Positions 45,251 through 54,568 of a DNA stretch of 64,000 nucleotides are shown piece by piece. The notes below the pieces were generated by a model. The model saw only the letters and a list, made by a program, of their open reading frames with translations. It did not search any database and was not told the origin of the DNA. The position numbers were made by a program, and so were the translations under genes. How positions within the stretch are numbered: position 1 is the stretch's first letter; each line of letters opens with the position of its first letter. The DNA is from Fortiea contorta PCC 7126 (GTDB lineage Bacteria; Cyanobacteriota; Cyanobacteriia; Cyanobacteriales; Nostocaceae). Location of the stretch: the NCBI RefSeq assembly GCF_000332295.1, contig NZ_KB235930.1, positions 2,375,395 through 2,439,394 of the forward strand, read 5' to 3'.

Positions 45251-45694
45251 ATGCTTAGCATGGTGCAGCAAGACCATCTGACGGTGAACAGCGAACTCAA
45301 ACAGCTAAACCGTGTACAGCAATGGTTCGAGCAGTTTTGTCTGAAACACCTAGCACAAGTCGGCTGGTCACAAAAGCAACTTTATGCCCTCAATCTAGCA
45401 TTGGCAGAAGGTTTTACCAATGCAGTCCGTCATGCTCATCACGCTTTACCTCCGGAAACGAGCATAGAAATTGAGGTGAGTTTGTGGGTTAATAGACTAG
45501 AAGTAAAAATCTGGGATTATGGAAAACCTTTTAACCCCGATGCGATCGCTGAACCAACACCAGGTACTCTACAAGTAGGCGGTTACGGTTGGTTTCTGCT
45601 CAGACGCTTGGCTGACCGTGTTGCTTACGAACGCGGTGCAGACGATAGAAATTGTTTACTTATAGTCAAATATGCCTCAGAGGGTCAACAGTAA
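45251..45694 (+). CDS. Anti-sigma regulatory factor, RsbW-like histidine-kinase-type ATPase
   Basis: A roughly 147-aa HATPase_c_2 domain with the N-box LALAEGFTNAVRHAHHA (about 50-66), the G1 box VKIWDYGKPF and the GGYGWFLLRRLADRVAYER lid region. Such proteins are Ser/Thr kinases or binding partners for anti-anti-sigma factors in partner-switching systems. The partner is not adjacent. The frame opens at TTG 45236; ATG 45251 with AAGG a few nt upstream, or ATG 45263, are the realistic starts. Confidence 0.88.
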   Translation: MLSMVQQDHLTVNSELKQLNRVQQWFEQFCLKHLAQVGWSQKQLYALNLALAEGFTNAVRHAHHALPPETSIEIEVSLWVNRLEVKIWDYGKPFNPDAIAEPTPGTLQVGGYGWFLLRRLADRVAYERGADDRNCLLIVKYASEGQQ

Positions 45695-45958
45695 CAATCA
45701 AGCATCCCCTGACCCTGTGGCTTGCTGAAAATTAGTTAATTTCTCGTAAAGAATTACATTATTTTTTGTATAAAAAACTAAATTTAATCAAGTAAAAATA
45801 GCATTCGAGTTACTGAGAATCCTTTGTTAGAATTTAGCCGCGATGTTGGGCAATTTAAGTATTTTTGCGGCATTACTCATCAGGTGTGGGATTAGTCTCG
45901 CAAACCTTTTACTTACCAACAAGCGCCATCCAGTGCTGAAAGAGAAAAGGACAAGATT

Positions 45959-46957
45959 ATGACTAAGACAGCCCTGATTACGGGAATAACAGGCCAAGAC
46001 GGCTACTATCTGAGTCATTTGCTCCTCAACCGAAATTACAGAGTTGTCGGGTTAATACCACCGCATCGAGAACCGAATCTAGCGAAACTAGGAAGTCTTG
46101 CAGACAAAGTAGAAATTTATACAGTTGATTTGAAAGACAGTACAGCCCTGTTGACTGCAGTTGAACAACTACGTCCCCAAGAAATTTATAATTTGGCGGC
46201 TCCTAGTTTTGTCCCCGACTCCTGGAAAGACCCCCTGGGAACCCTCGATTTGATTACTGGTACCGCTACGCGATTTTTGGAAGCAGTGCGACAAGTCGGT
46301 TTGTCTACACGGTTTTATCAAGCTAGTAGTTCGGAAATGTTTGGAGATGTTTCTTGCTCTCCTCAAGACGAAAATACGCCCTTTCGTCCCAAGAATCCTT
46401 ACGCAGCAGCTAAATTACATGCTCATTGGACAATGGTGCATCACCGACAGCGCTATGGTTTATTCGCTTGTAGCGGTATTTTGTACAATCATGAATCTCC
46501 TCTACGTCCACCACAATTTGTGACACGCAAAATTTCCTTAGCCGCTGCATCGATTAAATTGGGTTTAACTAACACCTTAGAAATCGGTAACTTGGACGCC
46601 AAACGAGATTGGGGTTTTGCAGGAGATTATGTAGAAGCAATGTGGCGCATGTTACAAGTTGATGAACCAGAAGAATATGTCATCGGTACAGGAAAACTAC
46701 ACAGTGTCCGAGATTTAGTAGCCGCAGCCTTTGATTGTGTAGGGCTAGATTGGCGTCAATATGTAGTCATCAACACTAGCTTACTGCGACCTGATGAACA
46801 TTTTCAACTTGTAGCTAACCCTAGTAAAGCCAAAAATAAACTCGGTTGGCAAACCCAAGTCAGCTTTGAACAACTTTTAGAAAAAATGGTACTAACTGAT
46901 TTGCAGCGGTTACAAAGTGGTATGACAACACCTGCTATCAGCCCTCAGCGAGGATAG
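45959..46957 (+). CDS. Divergent GDP-mannose 4,6-dehydratase paralogue
   Basis: A 332-aa extended SDR enzyme of the Gmd type: [40 protein letters not shown] (Y-x3-K) and [20 protein letters not shown]. Compared with the canonical gmd at 17136 it lacks the [15 protein letters not shown] loop (here IPPHREPNLAKL) and has AAPSFVPDSW in place of [10 protein letters not shown]. It is not followed by fcl but by a glycosyltransferase 6 nt downstream. It may make GDP-4-keto-6-deoxymannose for another sugar such as GDP-D-rhamnose, or use a different nucleotide sugar. AAGGA 8 nt upstream supports the start. Confidence 0.85.
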   Translation: MTKTALITGITGQDGYYLSHLLLNRNYRVVGLIPPHREPNLAKLGSLADKVEIYTVDLKDSTALLTAVEQLRPQEIYNLAAPSFVPDSWKDPLGTLDLITGTATRFLEAVRQVGLSTRFYQASSSEMFGDVSCSPQDENTPFRPKNPYAAAKLHAHWTMVHHRQRYGLFACSGILYNHESPLRPPQFVTRKISLAAASIKLGLTNTLEIGNLDAKRDWGFAGDYVEAMWRMLQVDEPEEYVIGTGKLHSVRDLVAAAFDCVGLDWRQYVVINTSLLRPDEHFQLVANPSKAKNKLGWQTQVSFEQLLEKMVLTDLQRLQSGMTTPAISPQRG

Positions 46958-46963
46958 ACAAAA

Positions 46964-48121
46964 ATGCTCACCTCTAAGCTCAAGGAACAGCTAAAATCAG
47001 GTCACAAATTGGCTCAAAAAACTGATCATGTCTTTGTATTCTTAGAAATTCTGGCACATGAAGGGGGGATTCAATCCTACGTTAAAGATATTTTTCGTGC
47101 TTACGGAAGTTTGAATACAGGTCATAAAGCCAAAGTTTTGGTGCTGAGGGACAGTCCAGAGGACATCCATCCTTTGGAGTGCGAAAATTTAAAATTTTAT
47201 AGCTATAAAGCTCAATCTCCCCATGTGGGAAGAGTGAAAATGGTAGCAGCGCTGCTCAAGTGTCTTTTGCAAGAACGTCCGCAACAGGTTTTTTGCGGTC
47301 ACATTAATCTAGCAGTCTTGATCCAAAGCCTTTGTCAGCCCTTGGGAATTCCTTATACAGTCCTGACTTATGGTAAAGAAGTTTGGGAACCGCTCAAAAA
47401 AAGAGAACGAGACGCGCTGATTTGTGCATCCAAGATTTGGACAATTAGTCGCTATAGCCGCGATCGCGCTTGCGCTGCCAACGGTCTAGATCCTAATATG
47501 GTGGAGATGCTTCCCTGCGCTATTGATGGCGATAAATTTATCCCTGGGCCGAAACAACCAGAATTAGTTGAAAAGTACGGTTTAACTGATGCCAAAGTGT
47601 TAATGACCGTGGCGCGGTTATGGTCAGGGGATATTTACAAAGGTGTCGATGTGACGATTCGCGCTTTACCACAAATAGCTGAAGTTTTTCCACAAGTAAA
47701 ATATTTGGTCATTGGTCGTGGCGATGACCAACCAAGATTAGCCCAACTAGCACAAGATTTAGGTGTGAGCGAGCGGGTTGTTTTTGCTGGTTTTGTACCT
47801 ACAGAGCAATTGATCGCACATTATCGCTTGGCTGATGCTTATATTATGCCCTCCCAAGAAGGCTTTGGTATTGTGTATTTAGAAGCGATGGCTTGCGGAG
47901 TACCAGTGCTATCTGGTGATGACGACGGTTCAGCTGACCCCTTGCAAGATGGTAAACTAGGATGGCGAGTACCGCACCGCGACCCCAAGGCTGTAGCGGC
48001 TGCTTGTGGAGAAATTCTCACAGGGAATGACCAGCGTTGTGATGGACAATGGTTGCGAAAACAAGCGATCGCTATTTTTGGTCTGGATACCTTACAACAA
48101 CGATTACAAGCACTCCTCTAG
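46964..48121 (+). CDS. Glycosyltransferase family 4
   Basis: A 385-aa GT-B enzyme with N-terminal VFVFLEILAHEGGIQSYVKDIFRAYG, the donor domain start MLPCAIDGDKFIPG, VLMTVARLWSGDIYKGVDVTI, and the E-x7-E segment EGFGIVYLEAMACGVPVLSGD. It follows the divergent gmd by 6 nt and is surely co-transcribed, so it likely transfers the sugar that enzyme helps make, to a polysaccharide or glycolipid. Confidence 0.9.
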   Translation: MLTSKLKEQLKSGHKLAQKTDHVFVFLEILAHEGGIQSYVKDIFRAYGSLNTGHKAKVLVLRDSPEDIHPLECENLKFYSYKAQSPHVGRVKMVAALLKCLLQERPQQVFCGHINLAVLIQSLCQPLGIPYTVLTYGKEVWEPLKKRERDALICASKIWTISRYSRDRACAANGLDPNMVEMLPCAIDGDKFIPGPKQPELVEKYGLTDAKVLMTVARLWSGDIYKGVDVTIRALPQIAEVFPQVKYLVIGRGDDQPRLAQLAQDLGVSERVVFAGFVPTEQLIAHYRLADAYIMPSQEGFGIVYLEAMACGVPVLSGDDDGSADPLQDGKLGWRVPHRDPKAVAAACGEILTGNDQRCDGQWLRKQAIAIFGLDTLQQRLQALL

Positions 48122-48146
48122 TTATTATTGATTTGTCTCAATTGAC

Positions 48147-48218
48147 CGAATAAAGGATGAAGTAAGAATTGGTATCGAACTTCATACTTCAGACTTCATC
48201 CTTCATCCTTTAGTTGAT
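48147..48218. repeat. Palindromic repeat with TTCATCC words
   Basis: AAAGGATGAAGT near 48152 pairs with ACTTCATCCTTCATCCTTT near 48190-48208. It shares words with the 30877-31069 element. It may terminate the gmd-GT transcript. Confidence 0.6.
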
Positions 48219-48281
48219 ACTCCCACAGATGCAAGCGGTAAACTCGCTATCCTAGAGAGAGAGCCACAAGATAGTTAAAAC

Positions 48282-48653
48282 ATGAGCCTGAAATCTTTTC
48301 AATTAAATCTTGTCAATCTCCGCCCTTGGCTCACCTTGTTAGCGGTTATCTGGCTGCTAGGATCACTGGGCTTGGGCTGGTTGGTTAATTCATTGCTGAT
48401 TATTGTGGGGCTAGTACTTTTAGCACCCGTCATTGCGTTTGTGGGATTTCGTTGGTGGTTACAACGCAACTTGGTTGTTGACCAGTGTCCTGTTTGTAGG
48501 TATGAATTTACGGGTTTAAATAATAGCCAGCTACAGTGTCCTAGTTGTGGGGAGCGGCTTTTGGTCAAAGAGGGACATTTTAGCCGCTTCGCACCAGACG
48601 GGACTATTGATGTAACTGCGATCGAAGTACCAGCTAAATCACTGGAAGATTAA
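48282..48653 (+). CDS. Small membrane protein with zinc ribbon
   Basis: A 123-aa protein: two membrane helices (about 14-34 and 36-58), then CPVCRYEF...CPSCGE (about 70-90), a four-cysteine zinc ribbon facing the cytoplasm, and a short acidic tail. I do not recognise a named family. Length and unbroken frame with normal codon use suggest a real gene. Confidence 0.75.
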   Translation: MSLKSFQLNLVNLRPWLTLLAVIWLLGSLGLGWLVNSLLIIVGLVLLAPVIAFVGFRWWLQRNLVVDQCPVCRYEFTGLNNSQLQCPSCGERLLVKEGHFSRFAPDGTIDVTAIEVPAKSLED

Positions 48654-48809
48654 TCCCAATTCAAAATTCTGCGTTGCTGATTGAGAGCACGAATTTATCT
48701 CACGCATAGCAGGACACTAGCACAGGAAGGCTCCGCCGATTTGGAGCAACTGGCCTGCAGAGAGTGGGAGTTGAGAAGAATTGACTTTCTTACCTATTCC
48801 CTATCCCCT

Positions 48810-48837
48810 GTTCCCTGTTCCCTGTTCCCTGTTCCCT
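48810..48837. repeat. STRR-type heptamer repeat, GTTCCCT x4
   Basis: Four exact tandem heptamers, immediately downstream of the mutS stop (minus strand). Same heptamer as at 2325-2345. Confidence 0.92.
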
Positions 48838-48844
48838 GTTTTAA

Positions 48845-51427
48845 CTAACTATTATCCAAATTTTGCAATCCCATTGCTATTTTACTGTGCTGCTCAATTT
48901 GACCCATTACCTGTTTTGCCCGCTGAATCACCACTGTAGGTAAACCAGCCAACCTTCCCGCTTCAATTCCGTAAGATTTATCAGCGCCCCCCGGTTGGAC
49001 TTGGTGTAAAAAGATAATTTTGTCAGGTAATTCTTTCACCGTTACCTGATAATTAGCTACATTTTCTAACATCCCCGCCAGTTCATTTAACTCATGGTAA
49101 TGAGTTGCAAAAATTGTCCGTCCCTGAATATTTGTGGCGAGATATTCTGCTACGGCCCAAGCAATAGAAAGTCCATCAAAAGTTGCAGTTCCGCGACCAA
49201 TTTCATCTAATAATACCAAGGATCTGGAAGTAGCATGGTTGAGAATATTAGCAGTTTCATTCATCTCCACCATAAAAGTAGATTGACCTGTAGCTAGATC
49301 ATCTACCGCTCCCACTCGTGTAAAAATGCGATCGCACACTCCCAATTTAGCCGACCTAGCAGGAACAAAACTTCCCGTCTGCGCCAATAACTGAATCAAC
49401 CCTACCTGACGCAGATAACAACTTTTACCACTCGCATTCGGCCCGGTGAGGATAACTAAGTCAGGATGAGAGGAACTGGAAATCTCCCCATCTGTTCCCA
49501 AATGCGTAGAATTCGGCACAAAAAACCCTGCTGGTAAAGACTGTTCTACCACCGGATGACGCCCGTCAATAATGGCAATTTCCCTTCCCACCACAATTTC
49601 TGGACGACAGTAACCTTGATGTACTGCTAACTCAGCCAAACCAGATAACACATCAGCCGCAGCAACAGCGCGCGAAATATTGCGAATCACTTCCGCCTGC
49701 GTACCCACTTCCTCTCGCAATTCGACAAAAATTTCATATTCCAACTGATTTAAATCATCCCGCGCGGAAAGAATTCGGGCTTCCCGTTCCTTCAATTCCG
49801 GGGTGATGTAACGTTCCTCGTTCGTCAGAGTTTGCTTGCGGATGTAATTAGTTGGTACTTGGTCAGCTTTGGCGCGGGAAATACTGATATAGTAACCAAA
49901 GGTTTTATTAAATCCTACCTTTAAGGTGGGAATTCCTGTTCTCGTTCGTTCATCAACTTCTAAATTGGCAATCCATTGCTGGTCTGCTTCTACAGTCGCC
50001 TTTCTTTCATCCAGCAGCGGATTCACACCAGAACGAATTAAACTACCTTCTTTGATGTGTATGGGTGGTGATTCTACGATATTTGCACGTAACTTTTGTG
50101 CTAATTCTTCTAAAACTGGTGGCACTTTTTGCAAAGCTTTCAAGAAAGGAGAACGCGCCTCGACAACTAAACGGGATAATTCCGGTAGGCGTGAGAGGGA
50201 ATCTGCTAAAGCTACCAAGTCTTTAGCATTAGCAGTGCCAGAACCCGCCCTTCCTGTCAACCGTTCCAAGTCATAAATTTGCCGTAACAATTGCCGCAGG
50301 TCTTGACGCAGGGCGGTATTTTCCACTAATTCTTGAATGGTATCTTGACGGGCACGAATACCTTTAATATCAAGTAGCGGTTGTAACAACCATCGCCGCA
50401 ACGCTCGCCCCCCCATCGCCGTGCTAGTTCTATCTAAAGCCCACAGCAGAGAACCGTGGAAGGTGCCATCGCGGACAGTTTGGGTAATTTCCAGGTTACG
50501 CCGAGTTTGATGGTCAACAATTAGATAATCGGTAACGGTGTAGGTACGTAAAAGCTGTAGGTGAACTGGGTTTTCTTTTTGCGTATCTTCCAGGTATTCG
50601 AGAAGACCACCAGCAGCGCGAACAGCGAGAGGGAGATGATCGCAACCTAGACCTTCAAGCGATCGCAGTTTAAATTTCTGCAATAATCTCGGTCTAGCTT
50701 CACCTTGGGAAAATGGTACTTGCGATCGCAAACTATAACAAAAAGATGGCGGTAAACATTGCGGCAGATGAGGTGAAGTTTCCCCAGGACGTAGTATACT
50801 CACCAAATCAGGAGCATTGACCGGAAACAACACCTCCGAAGGCTGCAACCGCATTAACTCCTGGGTCAAGTGTTCTAAATCACTTCCCTGTGTCGTGAGA
50901 AATTCCCCTGTAGAGATATCTGCGTAAGCCAAACCCCAATGATTAGCCGCAATTACCACAGCCACAAGGTAATTATTACGACTAGATTTTAACATTCCCT
51001 CTTCTAACAAAGTCCCTGGAGTCAGAATGCGTGTCACCTCACGACGCACCAAGCCTACAGCTTCCGTAGCATCTTCCACTTGGTCACAAATCACTACCGC
51101 GTAACCTTTCTCCACCAGCATAGTTGTGTAGCGTTCCCAAGCGTGGTGGGGGACACCAGTCATCGCCACTCGACCGATTTCACCACCGTGCTTACTGGTG
51201 AGAACTAATTCCAGTTCCCTAGAAACAGTCACCGCATCTTGGAAAAAAGTTTCAAAAAAATCTCCCACCCGATACAACAGCAACGCATGGGGATACTTAT
51301 CTTTCACCTCCACATAGTGCTGGTACATCTTACTCAGCTTACTGCGGTCTACCAATCGCGTATCAGCATGAGGCGTAGCGGTGGTATGGAGTTCCGTTGG
51401 CTGAATGTCAGAGTGAGAAGCAGTCAT
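48845..51427 (-). CDS. mutS: DNA mismatch repair protein MutS
   Basis: An 860-aa MutS1. The N-terminal mismatch-reading motif GDFFETF holds the Phe-x-Glu pair. Connector, core and clamp domains follow. The ATPase has Walker [10 protein letters not shown] (661-669), Walker [19 protein letters not shown] (about 737-754) and the ATHYHEL loop. It binds mispairs and recruits MutL; mutL is not in the window. The C-terminal tail is short. It appears monocistronic. Confidence 0.97.
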   Translation of the reverse strand: MTASHSDIQPTELHTTATPHADTRLVDRSKLSKMYQHYVEVKDKYPHALLLYRVGDFFETFFQDAVTVSRELELVLTSKHGGEIGRVAMTGVPHHAWERYTTMLVEKGYAVVICDQVEDATEAVGLVRREVTRILTPGTLLEEGMLKSSRNNYLVAVVIAANHWGLAYADISTGEFLTTQGSDLEHLTQELMRLQPSEVLFPVNAPDLVSILRPGETSPHLPQCLPPSFCYSLRSQVPFSQGEARPRLLQKFKLRSLEGLGCDHLPLAVRAAGGLLEYLEDTQKENPVHLQLLRTYTVTDYLIVDHQTRRNLEITQTVRDGTFHGSLLWALDRTSTAMGGRALRRWLLQPLLDIKGIRARQDTIQELVENTALRQDLRQLLRQIYDLERLTGRAGSGTANAKDLVALADSLSRLPELSRLVVEARSPFLKALQKVPPVLEELAQKLRANIVESPPIHIKEGSLIRSGVNPLLDERKATVEADQQWIANLEVDERTRTGIPTLKVGFNKTFGYYISISRAKADQVPTNYIRKQTLTNEERYITPELKEREARILSARDDLNQLEYEIFVELREEVGTQAEVIRNISRAVAAADVLSGLAELAVHQGYCRPEIVVGREIAIIDGRHPVVEQSLPAGFFVPNSTHLGTDGEISSSSHPDLVILTGPNASGKSCYLRQVGLIQLLAQTGSFVPARSAKLGVCDRIFTRVGAVDDLATGQSTFMVEMNETANILNHATSRSLVLLDEIGRGTATFDGLSIAWAVAEYLATNIQGRTIFATHYHELNELAGMLENVANYQVTVKELPDKIIFLHQVQPGGADKSYGIEAGRLAGLPTVVIQRAKQVMGQIEQHSKIAMGLQNLDNS

Positions 51428-51847
51428 AGCTAATTCGTGATTTGTAATTTAAATATGTGGCGACAGAATGGATACAGGCTGTTTAGAATTTTTGACCTGC
51501 TTTTTCAAAAAGATATTCTTTGCCAATAGAGAGTCATAAGTGCTAAGAGTTACGCACACAAAAGCCACAATACCCGATGATAACGTGTGGCGGGGTATTG
51601 AGTAGGCGATCGCTCAAGGTTTATTTATATTTTTTTTAGAGCGAGGGGGTGTTATGGCCGTTCCCAATTACTGATGGTACACCTTAGTGCCCCTCTGTCT
51701 TGAAAAGTTTTGTGGAAGGAGACCTTCCCCACAAACTTTTCGCTGCGCTAACCTTAGCGATCCTCTGCGTTGAAAAACATTATTTTTGTACTTCACGCAA
51801 CTGGAAATTGCTATACTGCCATTTCCCCTAACTTCTGCTGTTGAATT
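51428..51847. other. Intergenic region with hairpin
   Basis: 420 nt without a plausible gene. It includes HIP1-type GCGATCGC and a strong hairpin, GAAAAGTTTTGTGGAAGG (51702-51719) with CCTTCCCCACAAACTTTTC (51723-51741), loop AGA. It lies between mutS (upstream, starting at 51427) and the stop of the AI-2E-family gene, both minus strand, so the hairpin could be a terminator for the latter or a palindromic repeat. Confidence 0.7.
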
Positions 51848-52966
51848 CTAACTAAAAGTTCCTGCGGTTTCATTCACAACTTTTACAGATTCAGGTTCAA
51901 TTTCTTCTATTTGATTCAACTCTCCCACCCGCCAACTATCAGCTATATCTTTAATAAAACTAGCGATAGGAATCGCAATTAACAAACCTAAAACCCCGCC
52001 CAATTTAGCACCTATTAACAAAGAAATTACCACCCAAACAGGATTTAAACCAGTTAAATTACCCAAAATCCGGGGAGCAATAAAATTAGCATTTATTTGG
52101 TCAATTGCTACGGCTGCACCTGCAACTTCTACCCCTAACCAAAAGTTTTGCAACGCCACCAAAAAACTAACTATGGCAATACCTACACCTGTACCAAAGG
52201 GAAACAGAGAGAAAAAGCCAATACCAATGCCAAAAAGAAGCGCTAAAGGAACTTGTAGAGCAAAAAACGCTAGGGTAATTGTTAATGCCAACACAGCCCC
52301 TAAAGTTGCTTGACCGATAAAATAATTATGAAAATCTTCTTGGAGTAATTGTCTTACCTTAGAGCCAATATGAGCAGGAAACCATTGAAAAACACCATTC
52401 CATAAACGCTCGCCATTTAATACCAAGTAGACAGTTAAAACTACTGCGAGCAAGACATTAACAACGATACCGATAGTATCAACAGCAAAAGTGAGAATCT
52501 TCCCAGTAAAAGTCTGAATTTGACTAGATAATCGGTCTAAAATTTGGGTAATTAAGCCACTTAAATTAATGGGCAACTGTTGTTGTTTTAAAGCCCAATC
52601 TTGGAAAGCCTGTAATTGTTGCGTACCAGAATCAATCCAAGTAGGTAAAATGTTAGCCAGTTCGTTGAGTTGTTCAATAATCAATGGCACTAAAATAATG
52701 CCTAACACTACCAAGATTACCACAGATAAAAGCAACACTCCCCCAACAGCTAAATTTCGTTTAACTCCCCGTTCTTGGAGAAACTGAATCGGATAGTTGA
52801 GCACAAAAGCCAAAATTACAGCGGCAGTACAAATACTCACCAAAGGTTGAAAATATTGGATGACTTGGATTAATAGCCAACCGTTAAGAATAGCAATAGG
52901 AAATGCTAACCCGATACTTAACCATCTTGGCAGTTTATTGACTGATTGCATGAGTGACGACTCCAC
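51848..52966 (-). CDS. AI-2E family transporter (PerM/DUF20)
   Basis: A 372-aa membrane protein with about eight helices in the two-plus-many pattern of the PerM family. The central and C-terminal segments VAIDQINANFIAPRILGNLTGLNPVWVVISLLIGAKLGGVLGLLIAIPIASFIKDI are diagnostic. Members include TqsA-type autoinducer-2 exporters and sodium/proton antiporters, and the substrate here is unknown. The C-terminus is a short acidic tail. Confidence 0.92.
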   Translation of the reverse strand: MESSLMQSVNKLPRWLSIGLAFPIAILNGWLLIQVIQYFQPLVSICTAAVILAFVLNYPIQFLQERGVKRNLAVGGVLLLSVVILVVLGIILVPLIIEQLNELANILPTWIDSGTQQLQAFQDWALKQQQLPINLSGLITQILDRLSSQIQTFTGKILTFAVDTIGIVVNVLLAVVLTVYLVLNGERLWNGVFQWFPAHIGSKVRQLLQEDFHNYFIGQATLGAVLALTITLAFFALQVPLALLFGIGIGFFSLFPFGTGVGIAIVSFLVALQNFWLGVEVAGAAVAIDQINANFIAPRILGNLTGLNPVWVVISLLIGAKLGGVLGLLIAIPIASFIKDIADSWRVGELNQIEEIEPESVKVVNETAGTFS

Positions 52967-53023
52967 GCGATATCTAACTTTATTTTGACTTCTCCCTCAT
53001 CCCTAACCCCTATCCCCTCATCC

Positions 53024-53458
53024 CTAACCTCTACTTTTCTCAATAAAATCCAGCATAATTTTTTGATGCATCAATCCCAATGGTCTGACTTCACCGGCGT
53101 TTGCTGAGTAGCATTCTCCTTGGCGGATGTCTGCTGCTGTTAATAAACCCATGTCCCAGCCTTCATTGAGAACTAGTTGATCTAAATCCACTAACAGTGG
53201 TGCTTGAAAAACATGGCGTACGACTTTTGCATCTGGATAACAGTCAAATTGTGCAAATTCTGAGAGATTGTAGCCGATTTCTTCTAAAATTTCTCGCTGT
53301 ACCGCGACATCTGGAGTTTCTCCTAGTTCAATATGACCACCAAATAGCCCCCAACACCCAGGAACTGCAATATTGGGGATATTGTCTCGTAGTTGCATGA
53401 GAAACTTGTCTTGTTGGTAGAGAATAGCGATCGCTACATGCACCCGTTGATCACTCAT
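53024..53458 (-). CDS. Nudix hydrolase
   Basis: A 144-aa protein with a complete Nudix box, GGHIELGETPDVAVQREILEEIGY (about 40-63), matching G-x5-E-x7-R-E-x2-E-E-x-G. It hydrolyses nucleoside diphosphates linked to another group. The substrate is not predictable from the sequence. It starts 10 nt from the lipoprotein gene stop on the same strand, so the two are likely co-transcribed. Confidence 0.92.
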   Translation of the reverse strand: MSDQRVHVAIAILYQQDKFLMQLRDNIPNIAVPGCWGLFGGHIELGETPDVAVQREILEEIGYNLSEFAQFDCYPDAKVVRHVFQAPLLVDLDQLVLNEGWDMGLLTAADIRQGECYSANAGEVRPLGLMHQKIMLDFIEKSRG

Positions 53459-53468
53459 AAAATTTTGC

Positions 53469-53831
53469 TTATTCTTCTAAGTAAACTTCCCCAAACTCTT
53501 TACTTGCTAAAGGTATACTTTTGTAACGAACTTTGCCTTTAATCACAACAGGCTTTCCCGCTGTTAAATCAGTTTGATTGGTAACAACCCAAATTTTACC
53601 TGTAGAGTCATTGATTTGATACGCCCAACGCTGTAACAAAGGAACTTGCCTTTCCACTTTACCTTGAATGTAAACCGTATCCTGGTTATTTTGTTCCGGT
53701 CTTATATCTCGAATCGGGGTAATATTGCTACCAATGCGGAAACTACCAGCATTCCAGCCAGACGGACTTCCTCCCCCACAGCCACAAAGTCCTATTATTA
53801 AAAGAAATGTCAATACTGAGTTTTTTGGCAT
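53469..53831 (-). CDS. Small lipoprotein with OB-fold-like domain
   Basis: A 120-aa protein. An N-terminal signal with lipobox LCGC (about 15-18) implies lipid attachment at Cys18. The remainder is a beta-rich domain with TVYIQGKVERQVPLLQRWAYQINDSTGKIWVVTNQ and GKPVVIKGKVRYK, the pattern of bacterial OB-fold proteins. Function unknown. Just upstream is a TTGGTTG heptamer tract and then composite element B. Confidence 0.75.
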   Translation of the reverse strand: MPKNSVLTFLLIIGLCGCGGGSPSGWNAGSFRIGSNITPIRDIRPEQNNQDTVYIQGKVERQVPLLQRWAYQINDSTGKIWVVTNQTDLTAGKPVVIKGKVRYKSIPLASKEFGEVYLEE

Positions 53832-53870
53832 TTGTTATTGGTTGTTGGTTGTTGCTTATTGGACATGGAA

Positions 53871-54420
53871 GGTGGGGAGGTGGGGTGATGGGGAGGTGGG
53901 GTGATGGGGTGATGGGGTGATGGGGTGATGAGGTGGTGTGGGGAGATGGGGATTAAAGCTTCAGGCTCAAAGGCTGACACTTGAGGTTCAAAGGCTGACA
54001 CTTGAGGTTCAAAGGCTGACACTTGAGGCTCAAAGGCTCGCGCTTGAGGTTCAAAGGCTCGCGCTTGAGGTTCAAAGGCTGACACTTGAGGCTCAAAGGC
54101 TCGCGCTTGAGGTTCAAAGGCTCACACTTCAGGCTCAAAGGCTCACGCTTGAGGCTCAAAGGCTCACGCTTGAGGTTCAAAGGCTCACACTTCAGGCTTA
54201 AAGGCTGACACTTGAGGCTTAAAGGCTGACACTTTAATCCCCAACCTCCCCATCTCCCCACCTCCCCATCTCCCCACCTCCCCACCTCCCCATCTCCCCA
54301 CCTCCCCATCTCCCCACCTCCCCACCTCCCCACCTCCCCACACTCCCCACACTCCCCACACTCCCCACACTCCCCACACTCCCCACACCCCCCACACTCC
54401 CCAACGCCCATTCCCCATCT
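53871..54420. repeat. Composite repeat element B: G-rich arm, 13 x 21-bp core, C-rich arm
   Basis: The left arm 53871-53950 is GGGGAGGT/GGGGTGAT octamers. The core 53951-54223 holds one edge unit (starting GATTAAAGCTTCAGG) plus 12 regular 21-bp units, then a partial unit. The right arm to 54420 is octamers then CCCCACACT nonamers. Core borders carry a perfect inverted pair, GGGGATTAAAG at the left and CTTTAATCCCC at the right. It lies between the divergent lipoprotein and folD genes. Confidence 0.95.
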
Positions 54421-54445
54421 TCCATTGATCTGAGAAGATAAACGG

Positions 54446-54495
54446 TATGGTCTTGCAATTTAAAAAACGCTACGGCATTAGATAGCAAGACCATA
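54446..54495. repeat. Inverted repeat TATGGTCTTGC / GCAAGACCATA upstream of folD
   Basis: A perfect 11-bp inverted repeat with a 28-nt loop, 74 nt before the folD start and 25 nt after element B. It could be a regulatory hairpin, an operator or the remnant of a mobile palindrome. Confidence 0.7.
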
Positions 54496-54568
54496 ATAGT
54501 CGAGAGTCGAAGGTTAAAGGTTAGTGATCTTAAACTTTGAACTTAAGACGAATATTCTGGGAACTCTC

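Noticed and set aside
53938-54201. ORF encoding QRLTLEV heptads on the plus strand of element B
   Set aside because: A consequence of a 21-bp tandem repeat that stays open in several frames. No Shine-Dalgarno sequence, no conserved start, and similar ORFs appear on the other strand.
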